DNA from: Glaciecola sp028401415
Lineage (GTDB): Bacteria > Pseudomonadota > Gammaproteobacteria > Enterobacterales > Alteromonadaceae
Direction of reading: 5' to 3'
Length of the DNA: 64,000 bases
NCBI RefSeq assembly: GCF_028401415.2
Contig: NZ_CP171821.2
Location: 4,340,001-4,404,000, forward strand
Shown here: one piece after another, positions 27,055 through 35,880 of the stretch
Layout of the letters: every line of letters begins with the position of its first letter
How positions within the stretch are numbered: the stretch's first letter is position 1
Translations under genes and position numbers: made by a program
Notes under the pieces: model-generated
Seen by the model: only the letters and a program-made list of their open reading frames with translations
Database searches by the model: none
What the model was told of the DNA's origin: nothing

Positions 27055-27663
27055 ATGGAACACTATTTATCACTTGCTATAAAAGCCATATTTGTTGAAA
27101 ACATGGCGCTGTCTTTGTTCTTAGGTATGTGTACCTTTTTAGCGGTATCAAAAAAGGTTAAGACATCTATGGGGCTTGGTGTCGCGGTAATCGTGGTGTT
27201 AGGTATTTCGGTGCCGGTAAATCAGATTATTTATATGAATATTCTCGCGCCTGGCGCACTTGCTTGGGCGGGCTTTCCCAATGCTGACTTAAGCTTCCTT
27301 AACTTTTTGACCTTCATTGGCGTTATTGCTGCTTTGGTTCAAATATTGGAAATGACGCTGGATAAGTTCTTTCCCGCACTTTATAACGCCTTGGGCATAT
27401 TCCTACCGTTAATTACTGTGAACTGCGCAATATTCGGCGGTGTGGCTTTTGCCGTTCAGCGCGAATACACCGTGACAGAGGGCATAGTGTACGGCGTAGG
27501 TTCCGGTTTGGGATGGGCAATTGCTATTGTGCTATTGGCAGCGGTTCGTGAAAAGTTAAAATATGCTGACATGCCAGATGGTATTCGTGGCTTAGGCTCT
27601 GTGTTTATGATCGCAGGCTTGATGGCCTTAGGTTTCCAATCGTTTGTCGGTATTTCGCTGTAA
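27055..27663 (+). CDS. nqrE: Na+-translocating NADH:quinone reductase subunit E
   Basis: This 202-residue protein has six membrane helices and starts MEHYLSLAIKAIFVENMALS, the usual NqrE start. The conserved LPLITVNCAIFGG contains the membrane Cys paired with that of NqrD. ATG at 27055 is four bases after the nqrD stop; an earlier in-frame codon inside nqrD is rejected. Confidence 0.96.
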   Translation: MEHYLSLAIKAIFVENMALSLFLGMCTFLAVSKKVKTSMGLGVAVIVVLGISVPVNQIIYMNILAPGALAWAGFPNADLSFLNFLTFIGVIAALVQILEMTLDKFFPALYNALGIFLPLITVNCAIFGGVAFAVQREYTVTEGIVYGVGSGLGWAIAIVLLAAVREKLKYADMPDGIRGLGSVFMIAGLMALGFQSFVGISL

Positions 27664-27681
27664 AGCGGATAGGAGCATAAA

Positions 27682-28914
27682 ATGAATCAAATAGAAATTT
27701 ATCTCGGCGTAGGGATGTTCATTGCGATTGTTCTTGTACTCGTATTGATTATCACTTTCGCAAAATCGAAACTTGTGCCCAGCGGCGACGTCAAAATCAT
27801 GATTAATGATGACCCGGATAAGGTCATTACCGCTGCGCCTGGCGGAAAATTACTTGGTGCACTTGCTGAGTCTGGTATTTTTGTATCTTCTGCATGTGGT
27901 GGCGGTGGCTCTTGTGGTCAGTGTCGCGTAGACATAAAAGAGGGCGGCGGTGAAATCTTGCCAACCGAGCTCGACCACGTAACCAAACGCGAAGCTAAGC
28001 AAGGCTGCAGATTGTCATGTCAGGTAGCAATCAAACAAGACATGAAAATTGAATTGCCTGAAGAAGTATTCGGCATCAAAAAATGGGATTGCGAAGTTAT
28101 TTCTAACAACAACGAAGCAACCTTCATCAAAGAGCTTAAACTTCGCATTCCAGATGGTGAAAGCGTGCCGTTTAGAGCCGGTGGTTATATCCAAATCGAG
28201 GCGCCACCTCATCATGTGAAGTACAAAGACTTTGAAATCCCAGAAGAGTACCGCCCAGATTGGGAGCGTTTCGGCTTCTTCGATGTTGAATCTAAAGTAG
28301 ACGAAGAAACGATTCGTGCATATTCAATGGCAAACTATCCAGAGGAAGAGGGCATTATTATGCTCAACGTACGTATTGCTACGCCTCCGCCTAATAATTT
28401 GAGTTTGCCAGCGGGTAAAATGTCTTCCTTTATCTGGTCGCTAACCGAAGGTGATAAGGTGACCATTTCAGGTCCATTTGGTGAGTTCTATGCCAAAGAC
28501 ACTGACGCTGAAATGGTATTCGTGGGTGGTGGAGCAGGGATGGCGCCAATGCGCTCGCATATTTTTGACCAACTTCGTCGCATCAAAACGGATAGAAAAA
28601 TTACGTTCTGGTACGGGGCTCGTTCATTGCGCGAAATGTTCTATGTAGAAGATTTCGACATGCTGCAAAAAGAAAACGAAAACTTCGATTGGTATGTGGC
28701 GCTTTCAGACCCTCAGCCCGAAGATAACTGGGAAGGCGATACAGGCTTTATACACAATGTATTGCTAGAGAATTACTTGAAAGATCACCCCGCACCAGAA
28801 GACTGTGAGTTTTATATGTGTGGTCCACCGATGATGAACGCTGCGGTTATCAACATGCTTAAAGACTTAGGTGTTGAGGACGAGAACATCATGCTGGATG
28901 ACTTTGGTGGTTAA
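27682..28914 (+). CDS. nqrF: Na+-translocating NADH:quinone reductase subunit F
   Basis: This 410-residue subunit is the electron-entry module. It has one N-terminal membrane helix (about 5-27), a 2Fe-2S ferredoxin domain (Cys72, Cys78, Cys81, and Cys113 in CRLSCQV), a flavodoxin-reductase-like FAD domain (RAYSMANYP) and an NADH domain (GGGAGMAPMRSH, YMCGPPMMN). AGGAG lies upstream of the ATG. Its 3' end overlaps the likely start of apbE, and a terminator follows 16 bases after the stop. Confidence 0.97.
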   Translation: MNQIEIYLGVGMFIAIVLVLVLIITFAKSKLVPSGDVKIMINDDPDKVITAAPGGKLLGALAESGIFVSSACGGGGSCGQCRVDIKEGGGEILPTELDHVTKREAKQGCRLSCQVAIKQDMKIELPEEVFGIKKWDCEVISNNNEATFIKELKLRIPDGESVPFRAGGYIQIEAPPHHVKYKDFEIPEEYRPDWERFGFFDVESKVDEETIRAYSMANYPEEEGIIMLNVRIATPPPNNLSLPAGKMSSFIWSLTEGDKVTISGPFGEFYAKDTDAEMVFVGGGAGMAPMRSHIFDQLRRIKTDRKITFWYGARSLREMFYVEDFDMLQKENENFDWYVALSDPQPEDNWEGDTGFIHNVLLENYLKDHPAPEDCEFYMCGPPMMNAAVINMLKDLGVEDENIMLDDFGG

Positions 28915-29971
28915 GCATTCAAATCAGTGCAAAAAAGGGGCCTTGAGCCCCTTTTTTCTCATTGCTTGCCTCATTGCAGTTTGCTCGTTATTAAGCGCTT
29001 GTGTGCCCAGCCAAGAGCAGTCAGAGGCTTTTAGCGGCAAGACGATGGGCACAACGTACAATATCAAGTACGTGCGAAGCACTGAGTCGGCGGATATAGA
29101 TAGCCATCTTCTTCAGCGGGAAGTGGATAAGCGCCTTATTCAAATTAACCAGTTAATGTCGACTTATATCGATGACTCGGAACTGTCTTTATTAAATCAA
29201 GCACCGGCAAACGCCCCTTTCGCCATAAGCCAAGACACTGCTGTGGTGATCAATAAGGCCTTGGCGCTAGCTGAATTAAGTCAAGGTGCTTTGGATATTA
29301 CAATTGGGCCAATTGTCAATATGTGGGGTTTTGGCCCGACTAAGCGTCCAGAGCGTGCTCCAAGTGCCGAGCAACTGAGTCGGGCGCAAGACTATGTTGG
29401 CCTGGATAAGGTGTCTATTAACAATAATTTGGTCACCAAGCACCATCCAAATGTGTATATTGATTTGTCGACCATTGCTAAAGGCTACGCAGTAGACGAG
29501 CTAGCCCAGATTCTTGAATCTTATCAGATTACCAATTACCTAGTGGAGATTGGCGGCGAGATGCGCCTGTCTGGTCAAAAACAAGGTAATCAAGACTGGT
29601 TAGTAGCTATAGAAAAACCGATTACCACTGAGCGCGTAGCTCAGCGTATCATTAGTATTGGGAACAATGCGATTGCGACCTCCGGAGATTACAGAAATTA
29701 TTTTGAAGAAGATGGGGTGCGTTTCTCTCATCTTATTGACCCAAGCACCGGCGCGCCAATTCAGCATAACTTGGTCGCCGTGAGCGTGATCGCGCCAACA
29801 TGCATCGAAGCAGACGGTCTTGCTACTGCCTTGATTGTGATGGGGGCAGAAGCAGGTACTGTTTTGGCAGAGCAAGAAAACATCGCTGCAATATTTATCA
29901 CAAAAGAAGAAGATAGATTTGTAGAATACCGGTCTACTGCATTTGAAAGACAAGTCAAAATAGTCGAATAG
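28907..29971 (+). CDS. apbE: FAD:protein FMN transferase ApbE
   Basis: This lipoprotein (lipobox LLSAC) of about 354 residues is periplasmic and attaches FMN from FAD to the SGAT threonines of NqrB and NqrC. Motifs include GKTMGTTYNIKY, GALDITIGPIVNMWGFGP, DLSTIAKGYAVD, VEIGGEMR, ATSGDYRNYF and HLIDPSTGAP. The start is uncertain: GTG at 28907 overlaps nqrF and would need transcription through the hairpin at 28931; TTG at 28943 lies in the hairpin loop. Either way, expression is linked to readthrough of the nqr terminator unless a promoter lies inside nqrF. Confidence 0.94.
   Translation: MVKHSNQCKKGALSPFFLIACLIAVCSLLSACVPSQEQSEAFSGKTMGTTYNIKYVRSTESADIDSHLLQREVDKRLIQINQLMSTYIDDSELSLLNQAPANAPFAISQDTAVVINKALALAELSQGALDITIGPIVNMWGFGPTKRPERAPSAEQLSRAQDYVGLDKVSINNNLVTKHHPNVYIDLSTIAKGYAVDELAQILESYQITNYLVEIGGEMRLSGQKQGNQDWLVAIEKPITTERVAQRIISIGNNAIATSGDYRNYFEEDGVRFSHLIDPSTGAPIQHNLVAVSVIAPTCIEADGLATALIVMGAEAGTVLAEQENIAAIFITKEEDRFVEYRSTAFERQVKIVE
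28931..28957 (+). terminator. Rho-independent terminator of nqrA-F, lying inside the apbE reading frame
   Basis: AAAAAAGGGGC pairs perfectly with GCCCCTTTTTT across the loop CTTGA. This is a canonical strong terminator. It also codes for the segment KKGALSPFF in the n-region of the ApbE signal peptide. Confidence 0.85.
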
Positions 29972-29999
29972 AAAGTAGTCCAATAGAGCAGAGGTTAAT

Positions 30000-30233
30000 T
30001 TGAGTACATTTATTCTAGCGTTTTGTTTTTTCTTATTGATGGTTCTAGCCATGGGCGTTGGCTATATCTTTCAGAAAAAATCCATATCTGGTTCATGCGG
30101 AGGGCTTGGCGCACTGGGTGTTGAGAAGGCATGCGATTGTCCAGAACCTTGTGACAGAAAGAAAGCGCGAATGGAAAGGGAAGCCGCACGCGAAGAAAAG
30201 CTGAAAGAGTGGAAAAACAACCAGATTATATAA
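30000..30233 (+). CDS. nqrM: NqrM maturation factor for Na+-NQR
   Basis: This 77-residue protein has one N-terminal membrane helix and four conserved Cys (Cys33, Cys45, Cys47, Cys51 in SCGGLGALGVEKACDCPEPC). NqrM (DUF539) is needed for assembly of active Na+-NQR, probably by delivering iron to the NqrD/NqrE site. It begins with TTG at 30000 after AGAGG. It follows apbE by 28 bases. Confidence 0.94.
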   Translation: MSTFILAFCFFLLMVLAMGVGYIFQKKSISGSCGGLGALGVEKACDCPEPCDRKKARMEREAAREEKLKEWKNNQII

Positions 30234-30266
30234 TGCACTTTTCAGTAGTATGCTTAATCAAAACAG

Positions 30267-30292
30267 AAGCTCGTTTTTTAGCGGGCTTTTTT
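30267..30292 (+). terminator. Terminator after nqrM
   Basis: A 7-bp stem (AAGCTCG with CGGGCTT, one G-T pair) is followed by TTTTTT. Confidence 0.75.
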
Positions 30293-30361
30293 ATGCTTGG
30301 AATGGCTTGCATCATCAAGCAAAGTGCATGCTTGGCAAAAAAGGCAAAAAGCGTCATACTC

Positions 30362-30377
30362 CTGTGTAAATATACAG
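30362..30377 (+). promoter_or_regulatory. LexA (SOS) box upstream of dinB
   Basis: CTGTGTAAATATACAG fits the CTGT-N8-ACAG consensus of gammaproteobacterial LexA exactly and ends 22 bases before the dinB ATG, where it would cover a promoter. Confidence 0.88.
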
Positions 30378-30399
30378 TCTTACAATAAGCACTCTTGGC

Positions 30400-31479
30400 A
30401 TGCGCAAAATCATTCACGTAGACATGGATGCCTTTTATGTATCTGTGGAAATTCGTGATAACCCCGATTTAGCAGGGCATCCTGTCGCTGTTGGCGGAAA
30501 ATCTAAAAACCGTGGTGTTCTGACGACCTGCAACTACATTGCTAGAGAGTATGGTGTGCGCTCAGCCATGCCAGCCGCCCTTGCGCTTCGAAAATGCCCG
30601 CACTTAATTATTGTGCCAGGGCGAATGCAGGTCTACCAAGAAATAAGCCAAAAAATCCGAGCCATATTTGAACGCTATACCTCAATTATTGAGCCACTCT
30701 CCTTAGATGAAGCTTTTTTGGATGTGAGTGATTGTGGCTTGTTCAAAGGTTCAGCTACGTTAATTGCGAAAGACATTCGAAAAAGCATTGAAAGCGAGCT
30801 CAAACTAACCGCATCTGCGGGTATCGCCCCGATTAAGTTTGTTGCGAAGGTGGCTTCAGACCTCAACAAACCTAATGGCCAATACGTTGTGACGCCGGCT
30901 CAATTAGATGCGTTCATTGAACAACTGCCATTAGAAAAAATACCGGGCGTAGGAAAAGTCACCTTTGAAAAACTTCAACAGCTTGGATTGCTAAGAGGTG
31001 CTGATATTAGAGCCTTACCCGAAAGCGAACTAGTTGAAAAGTTTGGCAAGTTTGGACGGTCTCTATGGCAAAAATGCCAAGGTCAAGATAATCGAGCGGT
31101 GGAAACCTCGCGGGTCAGAAAATCGGTAGGGGTGGAACGGACTTTCAGTGAAGATAAGGTGTCTGAGGCTGAGCTTGCAGAGTATATGACTGAACGCTTG
31201 GTACCTGAGGTAAAAAAACGTGCCGAGAAATACATAGAAAAACGCGGAATTGATAAGATCGGCGTGAAAGTTAAATTTCACGACTTTCAACAAACCACTA
31301 AAGAAGCAAAGCACGATACCATCGATGAACCGCTATTGTTGAATCTCTTGCATGAGGCGCTTGCCAGAGGGGGAGATAAACATGTTCGTTTGCTCGGTGT
31401 TCAGATTGGCCTAAAGGATGAGAGAGATGAGGATCACATGCAGTTGAGTTTTGATTGGGATGATTCCAAGAGGTTTTAA
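30400..31479 (+). CDS. dinB: DNA polymerase IV (translesion, Y family)
   Basis: This 359-residue polymerase has the catalytic acids Asp8 (HVDMDAFY) and Asp103/Glu104 (PLSLDEAFLDV), a helix-hairpin-helix region (KIPGVGKVTFEKL) and a little-finger domain. A C-terminal QLSFDW resembles a beta-clamp-binding peptide. It performs error-prone synthesis past lesions. The LexA box upstream makes it an SOS gene. It is separated from nqrM by a terminator. Confidence 0.96.
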   Translation: MRKIIHVDMDAFYVSVEIRDNPDLAGHPVAVGGKSKNRGVLTTCNYIAREYGVRSAMPAALALRKCPHLIIVPGRMQVYQEISQKIRAIFERYTSIIEPLSLDEAFLDVSDCGLFKGSATLIAKDIRKSIESELKLTASAGIAPIKFVAKVASDLNKPNGQYVVTPAQLDAFIEQLPLEKIPGVGKVTFEKLQQLGLLRGADIRALPESELVEKFGKFGRSLWQKCQGQDNRAVETSRVRKSVGVERTFSEDKVSEAELAEYMTERLVPEVKKRAEKYIEKRGIDKIGVKVKFHDFQQTTKEAKHDTIDEPLLLNLLHEALARGGDKHVRLLGVQIGLKDERDEDHMQLSFDWDDSKRF

Positions 31480-31745
31480 TATGAGTAGTGTAATATGAGT
31501 TAGTCTGGAATCAAACACACGCTGTGAATGTGCAGAACTTGACCAAATCCACAGGTGGTGTTTCACCAAAGCCGCAACATGTTATGATCCCGATGTAGCG
31601 CGCATTAGAATTCTAACAGCCCTTTTGATAGTTATTGCCTAAAACAACCATATCGCCTTTATTCGATACTATGGAACTCAACTGCTTTTGGGGAGGTTTA
31701 CACCACCACTTGATGCTTTACAGCATACGACCATGTTAAAAGACT
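31480..31745. other. Gene-free region after dinB
   Basis: No supported gene is found. Base composition turns AT-rich here, marking the left edge of the accessory patch. The following bases 31746-32005 are a repeat copy. Confidence 0.4.
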
Positions 31746-32005
31746 TCACCATCCAAAGAGATTTTGACTTTGGTGTATGACACAACAGAGATATCGTGAT
31801 ACTTGAACATTCTATAGTTTTAGGCAAGTCATTTGGCATCTATCAATCAAGATTTGGGTACCAATGGCCAGCTTACTTGTTCATCTCAGGGACAAAGATT
31901 TTTCTAATCTTTTCAAGCCAACAAATAATTGAGTACTAAACTGTCCTAAAATGCAGCCGCCACAGAGGCTGGTCGATAGCTCTAGTTTGTTTTATACTCT
32001 GATGA
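31746..32005 (+). repeat. Imperfect direct repeat, copy 1 (upstream of the beta-helix gene)
   Basis: About 260 bases resemble 34254-34513 in the same orientation. Shared blocks include AGAGATTTTGACTTTG, TTACTTGTTCATCTCA and TGGTCGATAGCT. Stops interrupt all frames in both copies, so this is either non-coding or a decayed gene. It ends about 20 bases before the start of the beta-helix gene and would include its promoter region. Confidence 0.75.
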
Positions 32006-32024
32006 GTAAAGCAAGGAAGCAATT

Positions 32025-34229
32025 ATGGATAGACGACATTTTCTTAAATCAACTTCGATTGGTTTATCTTCACTTATACTAGCAAATCCTTTAAGTGTAA
32101 AAGCAAACACAAATGATCACCCTGATGTGATTACTGTCAATACTACAAATCAAAATATATCTGAAGCGCTGCAAGTCGCTTTTGAGCAAGCTTACAATTT
32201 ATGGGTAGATGACCCGCTTTCAAGACGACCGGTTATCAAAATACCTGCTGGTCAATATGATGTGGCTGATATAGTTGGAAACAATCGTGGAAACTATCCA
32301 TTCCATTTGCCTCCTACCTTTAAGTTAATGGGAGCCGGGCGCGACTTAACGCACATTACAAGTGCCCAACCCAGAAGTGATCAATATCGATTTTTGATGA
32401 TAATGCCAAGTACAAGGTTAGATGTAATCAATACTTGTCCAACTTATGATAGTGCTTGTCTTGATTCGGCATTAAACCAGCTCGGTCCATCGTTTAATAT
32501 CGAAATTACAGGGATCAGATTTCATGAATTCGACAATGCAATCAGTTTTAAAGATTCGCGTGATTGTTTAGTACACAATTGCGCCTTTAATAGTAGCCTT
32601 GTCGCTGTTCAATTAGAGCTCAACAGTGTGTTCGGCAATTCAAATCACCGATTTGAGCATTGTCACTTTGACGCTAGATCGCAAAGTGGTGATGCAGACA
32701 ACTTCTGTTTACGTTTTGAAGCGCCTTTTGCGACTGTAATGACTCGCCTGGAAACAGGTATACAAAGTGTTCAAGAATGTGAGTCTCTAGGTGGTAATGC
32801 CAATGACTACGATTTTGGCAACCAGTCTTGTGTTGTACCAGACGATGCCAAAATTGGCGAATACCTTGCTAATCTATTTGGCTCGGATCAATCGACCGAC
32901 AAAGCGAATAGAAATTGTTCGATCTCAGACTGCGATTTTTATCATTCGAAATACAGTGCCATTGAATTTGCAGGAAAGCTAAATATATTTAATCGAGTCT
33001 CTTATTGTGGATTTAATAAATGTGAAGGAACGGGTGTTGAGTTTGATAAAGGTGCGAGCTTTAATATCGTAGAAAATTGTGTTTTTGCAGGATTGAAACC
33101 AACTACTGTATTTGCTCCATCACAACCTTATATTTTTCAAGCTGCGGTGCAAGAGCAAGAAGGAAGTCGTTCGCTTGATGCGCGCATAAAGTCCTATATT
33201 GACGAAATGGGATTAGCTGAACCCACAAATCCCAAATACCTTGGGAGCGATATTTTTCTGCGCTCTGCATCACTTCCCCAGAACAACATCATCCAGTTTA
33301 ATCAGTTTGATGTAAGCCGCAGCTATTGGTTAACAGATTACGAGCCCATTGTGAGCAAGCATGCCCAGCTGCCAGACGTCTACCCGAGTATTAAATTGAG
33401 TGCATCACTTAATACGCGAGTCATCGGTAATCAGGAATTCGTTAGTAATAGTGCGTTGAAAGTTGATGATACTGACGTGATGGGGCAATCAATCGTGCTA
33501 TACCAGAATGATAGTTTGAGGGATATCCGTGGTGGTGTTCAAATACTGCAAAATCAATTCTTTGGGGCATGGTTCGTTGTTGGCACTGAAAATGGATTAG
33601 TTGATACTTTGCCCTTGTATGTAGAAGACAACTACTTTGGGCAGAATGACGGGGTTTCACGAGGTGGTATTTCAGCAAACCATCTCTATTCACAGCAAGC
33701 TATAGTAAGAAATAATATGTTTTATTGTGCGAGCAATAGTAGCTCCGCAATATTTAGATTGTTTGATATTGCTGATTGTCGGTTTCAAGGCAATACGTTC
33801 AAGTTACCTAGTGTTATCAGTATGTATATTGTAAGCCGTGCAGGAAATGCAACACGTAGTCACGCGACTCGCTTTGACTTAAATGTAATAGATGGCGGTC
33901 ACGCTATGTATATTTATGATTATTCGGGTGTTTCCAATCCAAATTCAGTCAATGATACGCTTACGTTTAATCAAAACACGATATCGAACATGTCAGGTTC
34001 TGGACGTGTTATTGCAGTGACTCTGTGGTTTCGAAATATTGAGGCTAACAGTAATGCGTTCACCAACAATCAGGATAAGACTTTTCAAGTTTATAGCCTT
34101 TCCGATAACTTTTCCCAAGATGGTCAAAACACTCTGTCGCTAGGCGCAAACTCTCAGAATAATGTTTATAGCAGAAATTATGCGAATACGAGTGGCGTAT
34201 ATATAAGCAATGATTTTTGGGCTGATTAG
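32025..34229 (+). CDS. Tat-exported parallel beta-helix protein of unknown substrate
   Basis: This 734-residue protein starts MDRRHFLKSTSIGLSSL, a twin-arginine signal cleaved near residue 28, so it is exported folded. An N-terminal stretch (PVIKIPAGQYDVADI, FKLMGAGRDLTHI) is typical of pectate-lyase-like right-handed beta-helix proteins. It is followed by many short N-rich repeats (for example IENCVFAG-like, NIIQFNQFDV, ILQNQFFG, VRNNMFYC). This architecture is common in polysaccharide lyases, epimerases and glycosidases; no specific family or catalytic residue is recognised. AAGGAAG precedes the ATG. The gene is AT-rich and flanked by direct repeats, suggesting transfer. Confidence 0.8.
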   Translation: MDRRHFLKSTSIGLSSLILANPLSVKANTNDHPDVITVNTTNQNISEALQVAFEQAYNLWVDDPLSRRPVIKIPAGQYDVADIVGNNRGNYPFHLPPTFKLMGAGRDLTHITSAQPRSDQYRFLMIMPSTRLDVINTCPTYDSACLDSALNQLGPSFNIEITGIRFHEFDNAISFKDSRDCLVHNCAFNSSLVAVQLELNSVFGNSNHRFEHCHFDARSQSGDADNFCLRFEAPFATVMTRLETGIQSVQECESLGGNANDYDFGNQSCVVPDDAKIGEYLANLFGSDQSTDKANRNCSISDCDFYHSKYSAIEFAGKLNIFNRVSYCGFNKCEGTGVEFDKGASFNIVENCVFAGLKPTTVFAPSQPYIFQAAVQEQEGSRSLDARIKSYIDEMGLAEPTNPKYLGSDIFLRSASLPQNNIIQFNQFDVSRSYWLTDYEPIVSKHAQLPDVYPSIKLSASLNTRVIGNQEFVSNSALKVDDTDVMGQSIVLYQNDSLRDIRGGVQILQNQFFGAWFVVGTENGLVDTLPLYVEDNYFGQNDGVSRGGISANHLYSQQAIVRNNMFYCASNSSSAIFRLFDIADCRFQGNTFKLPSVISMYIVSRAGNATRSHATRFDLNVIDGGHAMYIYDYSGVSNPNSVNDTLTFNQNTISNMSGSGRVIAVTLWFRNIEANSNAFTNNQDKTFQVYSLSDNFSQDGQNTLSLGANSQNNVYSRNYANTSGVYISNDFWAD

Positions 34230-34253
34230 CGCGAACCGCCACATTAGACAAAT

Positions 34254-34513
34254 TCAGCACCCGAAGAGATTTTGACTTTGACGCATGATACAAAAGAAAT
34301 ATCGTATGCTTGAATATTCTGTATTTTGAGGTAAGTCACATAGCATCTATCCACCAAGATTACAGTACCAGCCGCCAGTTTACTTGTTCATCTCAAGGGC
34401 GAAAAATTTCGCTAATCTCTTCAAGTCAGCAAATAATCAAGCATAAAACTGTCCAAAAATGCAGCTTTCACGACGGTTGGTCGATAGCTTTAAATTGTCT
34501 TGTACTCAGCACT
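34254..34513 (+). repeat. Imperfect direct repeat, copy 2 (downstream of the beta-helix gene)
   Basis: This is the partner of 31746-32005, at roughly three-quarters identity by eye. It begins 25 bases after the stop of the beta-helix gene. Recombination between the copies would excise the gene. Confidence 0.75.
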
Positions 34514-34609
34514 AATCTATTGAAAAGAGTGTCATACAAATCATCCGTCGCGCTATTACCAAGAATACTGTGCATCAAGCCTATGAGCTGATAGTCAACT
34601 GTCCGCTGG

Positions 34610-34635
34610 GGACACTTAAGTGTCCGCGGACACTT
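34610..34635. repeat. Nested perfect palindromes
   Basis: A 16-bp palindrome GGACACTTAAGTGTCC (34610-34625) overlaps an 18-bp palindrome AAGTGTCCGCGGACACTT (34618-34635). A further GTCCGC occurs at 34601. It looks like a REP-type element or an operator for the downstream broken gene. Confidence 0.6.
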
Positions 34636-34751
34636 ACAAAAAATAAAATAGCTATAAATATCAAAGGGTTAAAATTGGATTGTTTTTTGCTTAAAATCAA
34701 GTGAAAAATTAACAATAGCAAATATGTCCGTTGAGCCAATAAGGATTTATC

Positions 34752-34814
34752 ATGAAATTTATATCAATTGCAAAACAAACGCTGGTGACTGTTTCTTTAT
34801 TCGGGATGATATTA
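34752..34814 (+). pseudogene. 5' stub of an exported-protein gene interrupted by a miniature element
   Basis: ATG at 34752 follows AAGGATTT and begins MKFISIAKQTLVTVSLFGMI, a typical signal-peptide start. After about 21 codons the frame enters the family A element at 34812. No continuation is recognisable beyond its right end at 35095, so the body of the gene has been lost. The palindromes 120 bases upstream may have belonged to its control region. Confidence 0.5.
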
Positions 34815-35095
34815 GGGCGTGTTGATCTTTGCTGTATGATTTTGCAGCAGTTTGTGCGCTATTTAGACAAAGAAACGCAATTGAAGTGTAGTCATCTACA
34901 TAAAATTGCGATGATGCAGTATAAATGGTGCACAAGCGCTCACTGCTGTGGGAGCCACAAAGGGTACGCTCTGTGTGTCCACCGCTCTTTGTTACATGCT
35001 CTTGATGCAGATATACTGCACCTGCGAGCATGTGCCGCGATCGATGAACACACAGAGCGTACAAAATTCATACAGCAAAGATCAACATGCCCTAG
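34812..35095. mobile_element. Miniature inverted-repeat element, family A copy 2 (278 bp)
   Basis: This is the inverted copy of 1358-1635, with the same length and near-complete identity; one base differs near the right end (CATGCCC for CACGCCC). It is flanked by TTAG on the left and CTAG on the right, both of the YTAR type. It interrupts an exported-protein gene at 34752. The 950-base gap between 34230 and 35181 is made of this element, the repeat copy at 34254 and the palindromes. Confidence 0.88.
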
Positions 35096-35181
35096 TGAGT
35101 CAAGCGGCCTTCAGCCTTTTATTTTTGTCATGAGAGCATTTTCCAACGTGGCGTGCATTTAGCTACCGGAACGATGGTTAC

Positions 35182-35880
35182 CTACGCTGTTAATATCGCC
35201 CGTTCGACCGCTTTATTTGCGTGAATAAGGGTGGTGTCCAAAAGTTTAATGCTAGTATCTCCTGGCTGGACTAACAGGCCAATTTCGGTACAACCCAGGA
35301 TGACCGCTTCAGCGCCTTGGTCTGCTAAAGACTGAATAATGCGCAAATATTCTCGTTTGGAGCTTGCTAGTAATTTCCCTAGGCAAAGTTCATTGTAAAT
35401 CACATCATGGATAATCTTTCGATCGTCATCACTAGGAATCAACACTTCTAAGCCGAAGTGCTCAGTTAATCTGCTTTTGTAAAAGTCTTCCTCCATGGTA
35501 AAAGCAGTGCCGAGCAAGCCCACTGTGCGCATCGAGTTTTCAAGAATAGTCTCGGCGGTAGCATCAGCAATGTGTAAAAGGGGAATGTTAATTTCGTTTT
35601 CTATATGTGGAGCAACTTTATGCATGGTGTTGGTGCAAATAAGCAGGAAATCCGCGCCTGCTCGTTCCACCTTTTTAGCCGCTTCACATAGGATAGTTGA
35701 TGTTTCTTCCCACTGGTCATTGTGTTGTAGCTTTTCAATAGGGTCGAAATCAACGCTGTACATTACAATTTTTGCAGAATGCAATCCGCCAAGGGCTTGC
35801 TTAATCCCCACATTGATGGTGCGATAATATTCAAGCGAGCTTTCCCAGCTCATTCCACCTAACAAACCGATTGTTTTCAC
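35182..35880 (-). CDS. Aspartate/glutamate racemase family protein
   Basis: This 232-residue protein belongs to the PLP-independent amino-acid racemase family, with two catalytic Cys expected in ICTNTMHKV and ILGCTEIGLL. The N-terminus MKTIGLLGGMSWESSLEYYR is typical of the YgeA/RacX branch, which has broad substrate use. Racemisation would supply D-amino acids for the envelope or signalling; the substrate is not shown. It stands alone. Confidence 0.9.
   Translation of the reverse strand: MKTIGLLGGMSWESSLEYYRTINVGIKQALGGLHSAKIVMYSVDFDPIEKLQHNDQWEETSTILCEAAKKVERAGADFLLICTNTMHKVAPHIENEINIPLLHIADATAETILENSMRTVGLLGTAFTMEEDFYKSRLTEHFGLEVLIPSDDDRKIIHDVIYNELCLGKLLASSKREYLRIIQSLADQGAEAVILGCTEIGLLVQPGDTSIKLLDTTLIHANKAVERAILTA

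Noticed and set aside
34752..35162. A 136-codon frame starting with a signal peptide
   Set aside because: After about 21 codons it is only element sequence, so I treat it as a broken gene, not a product.
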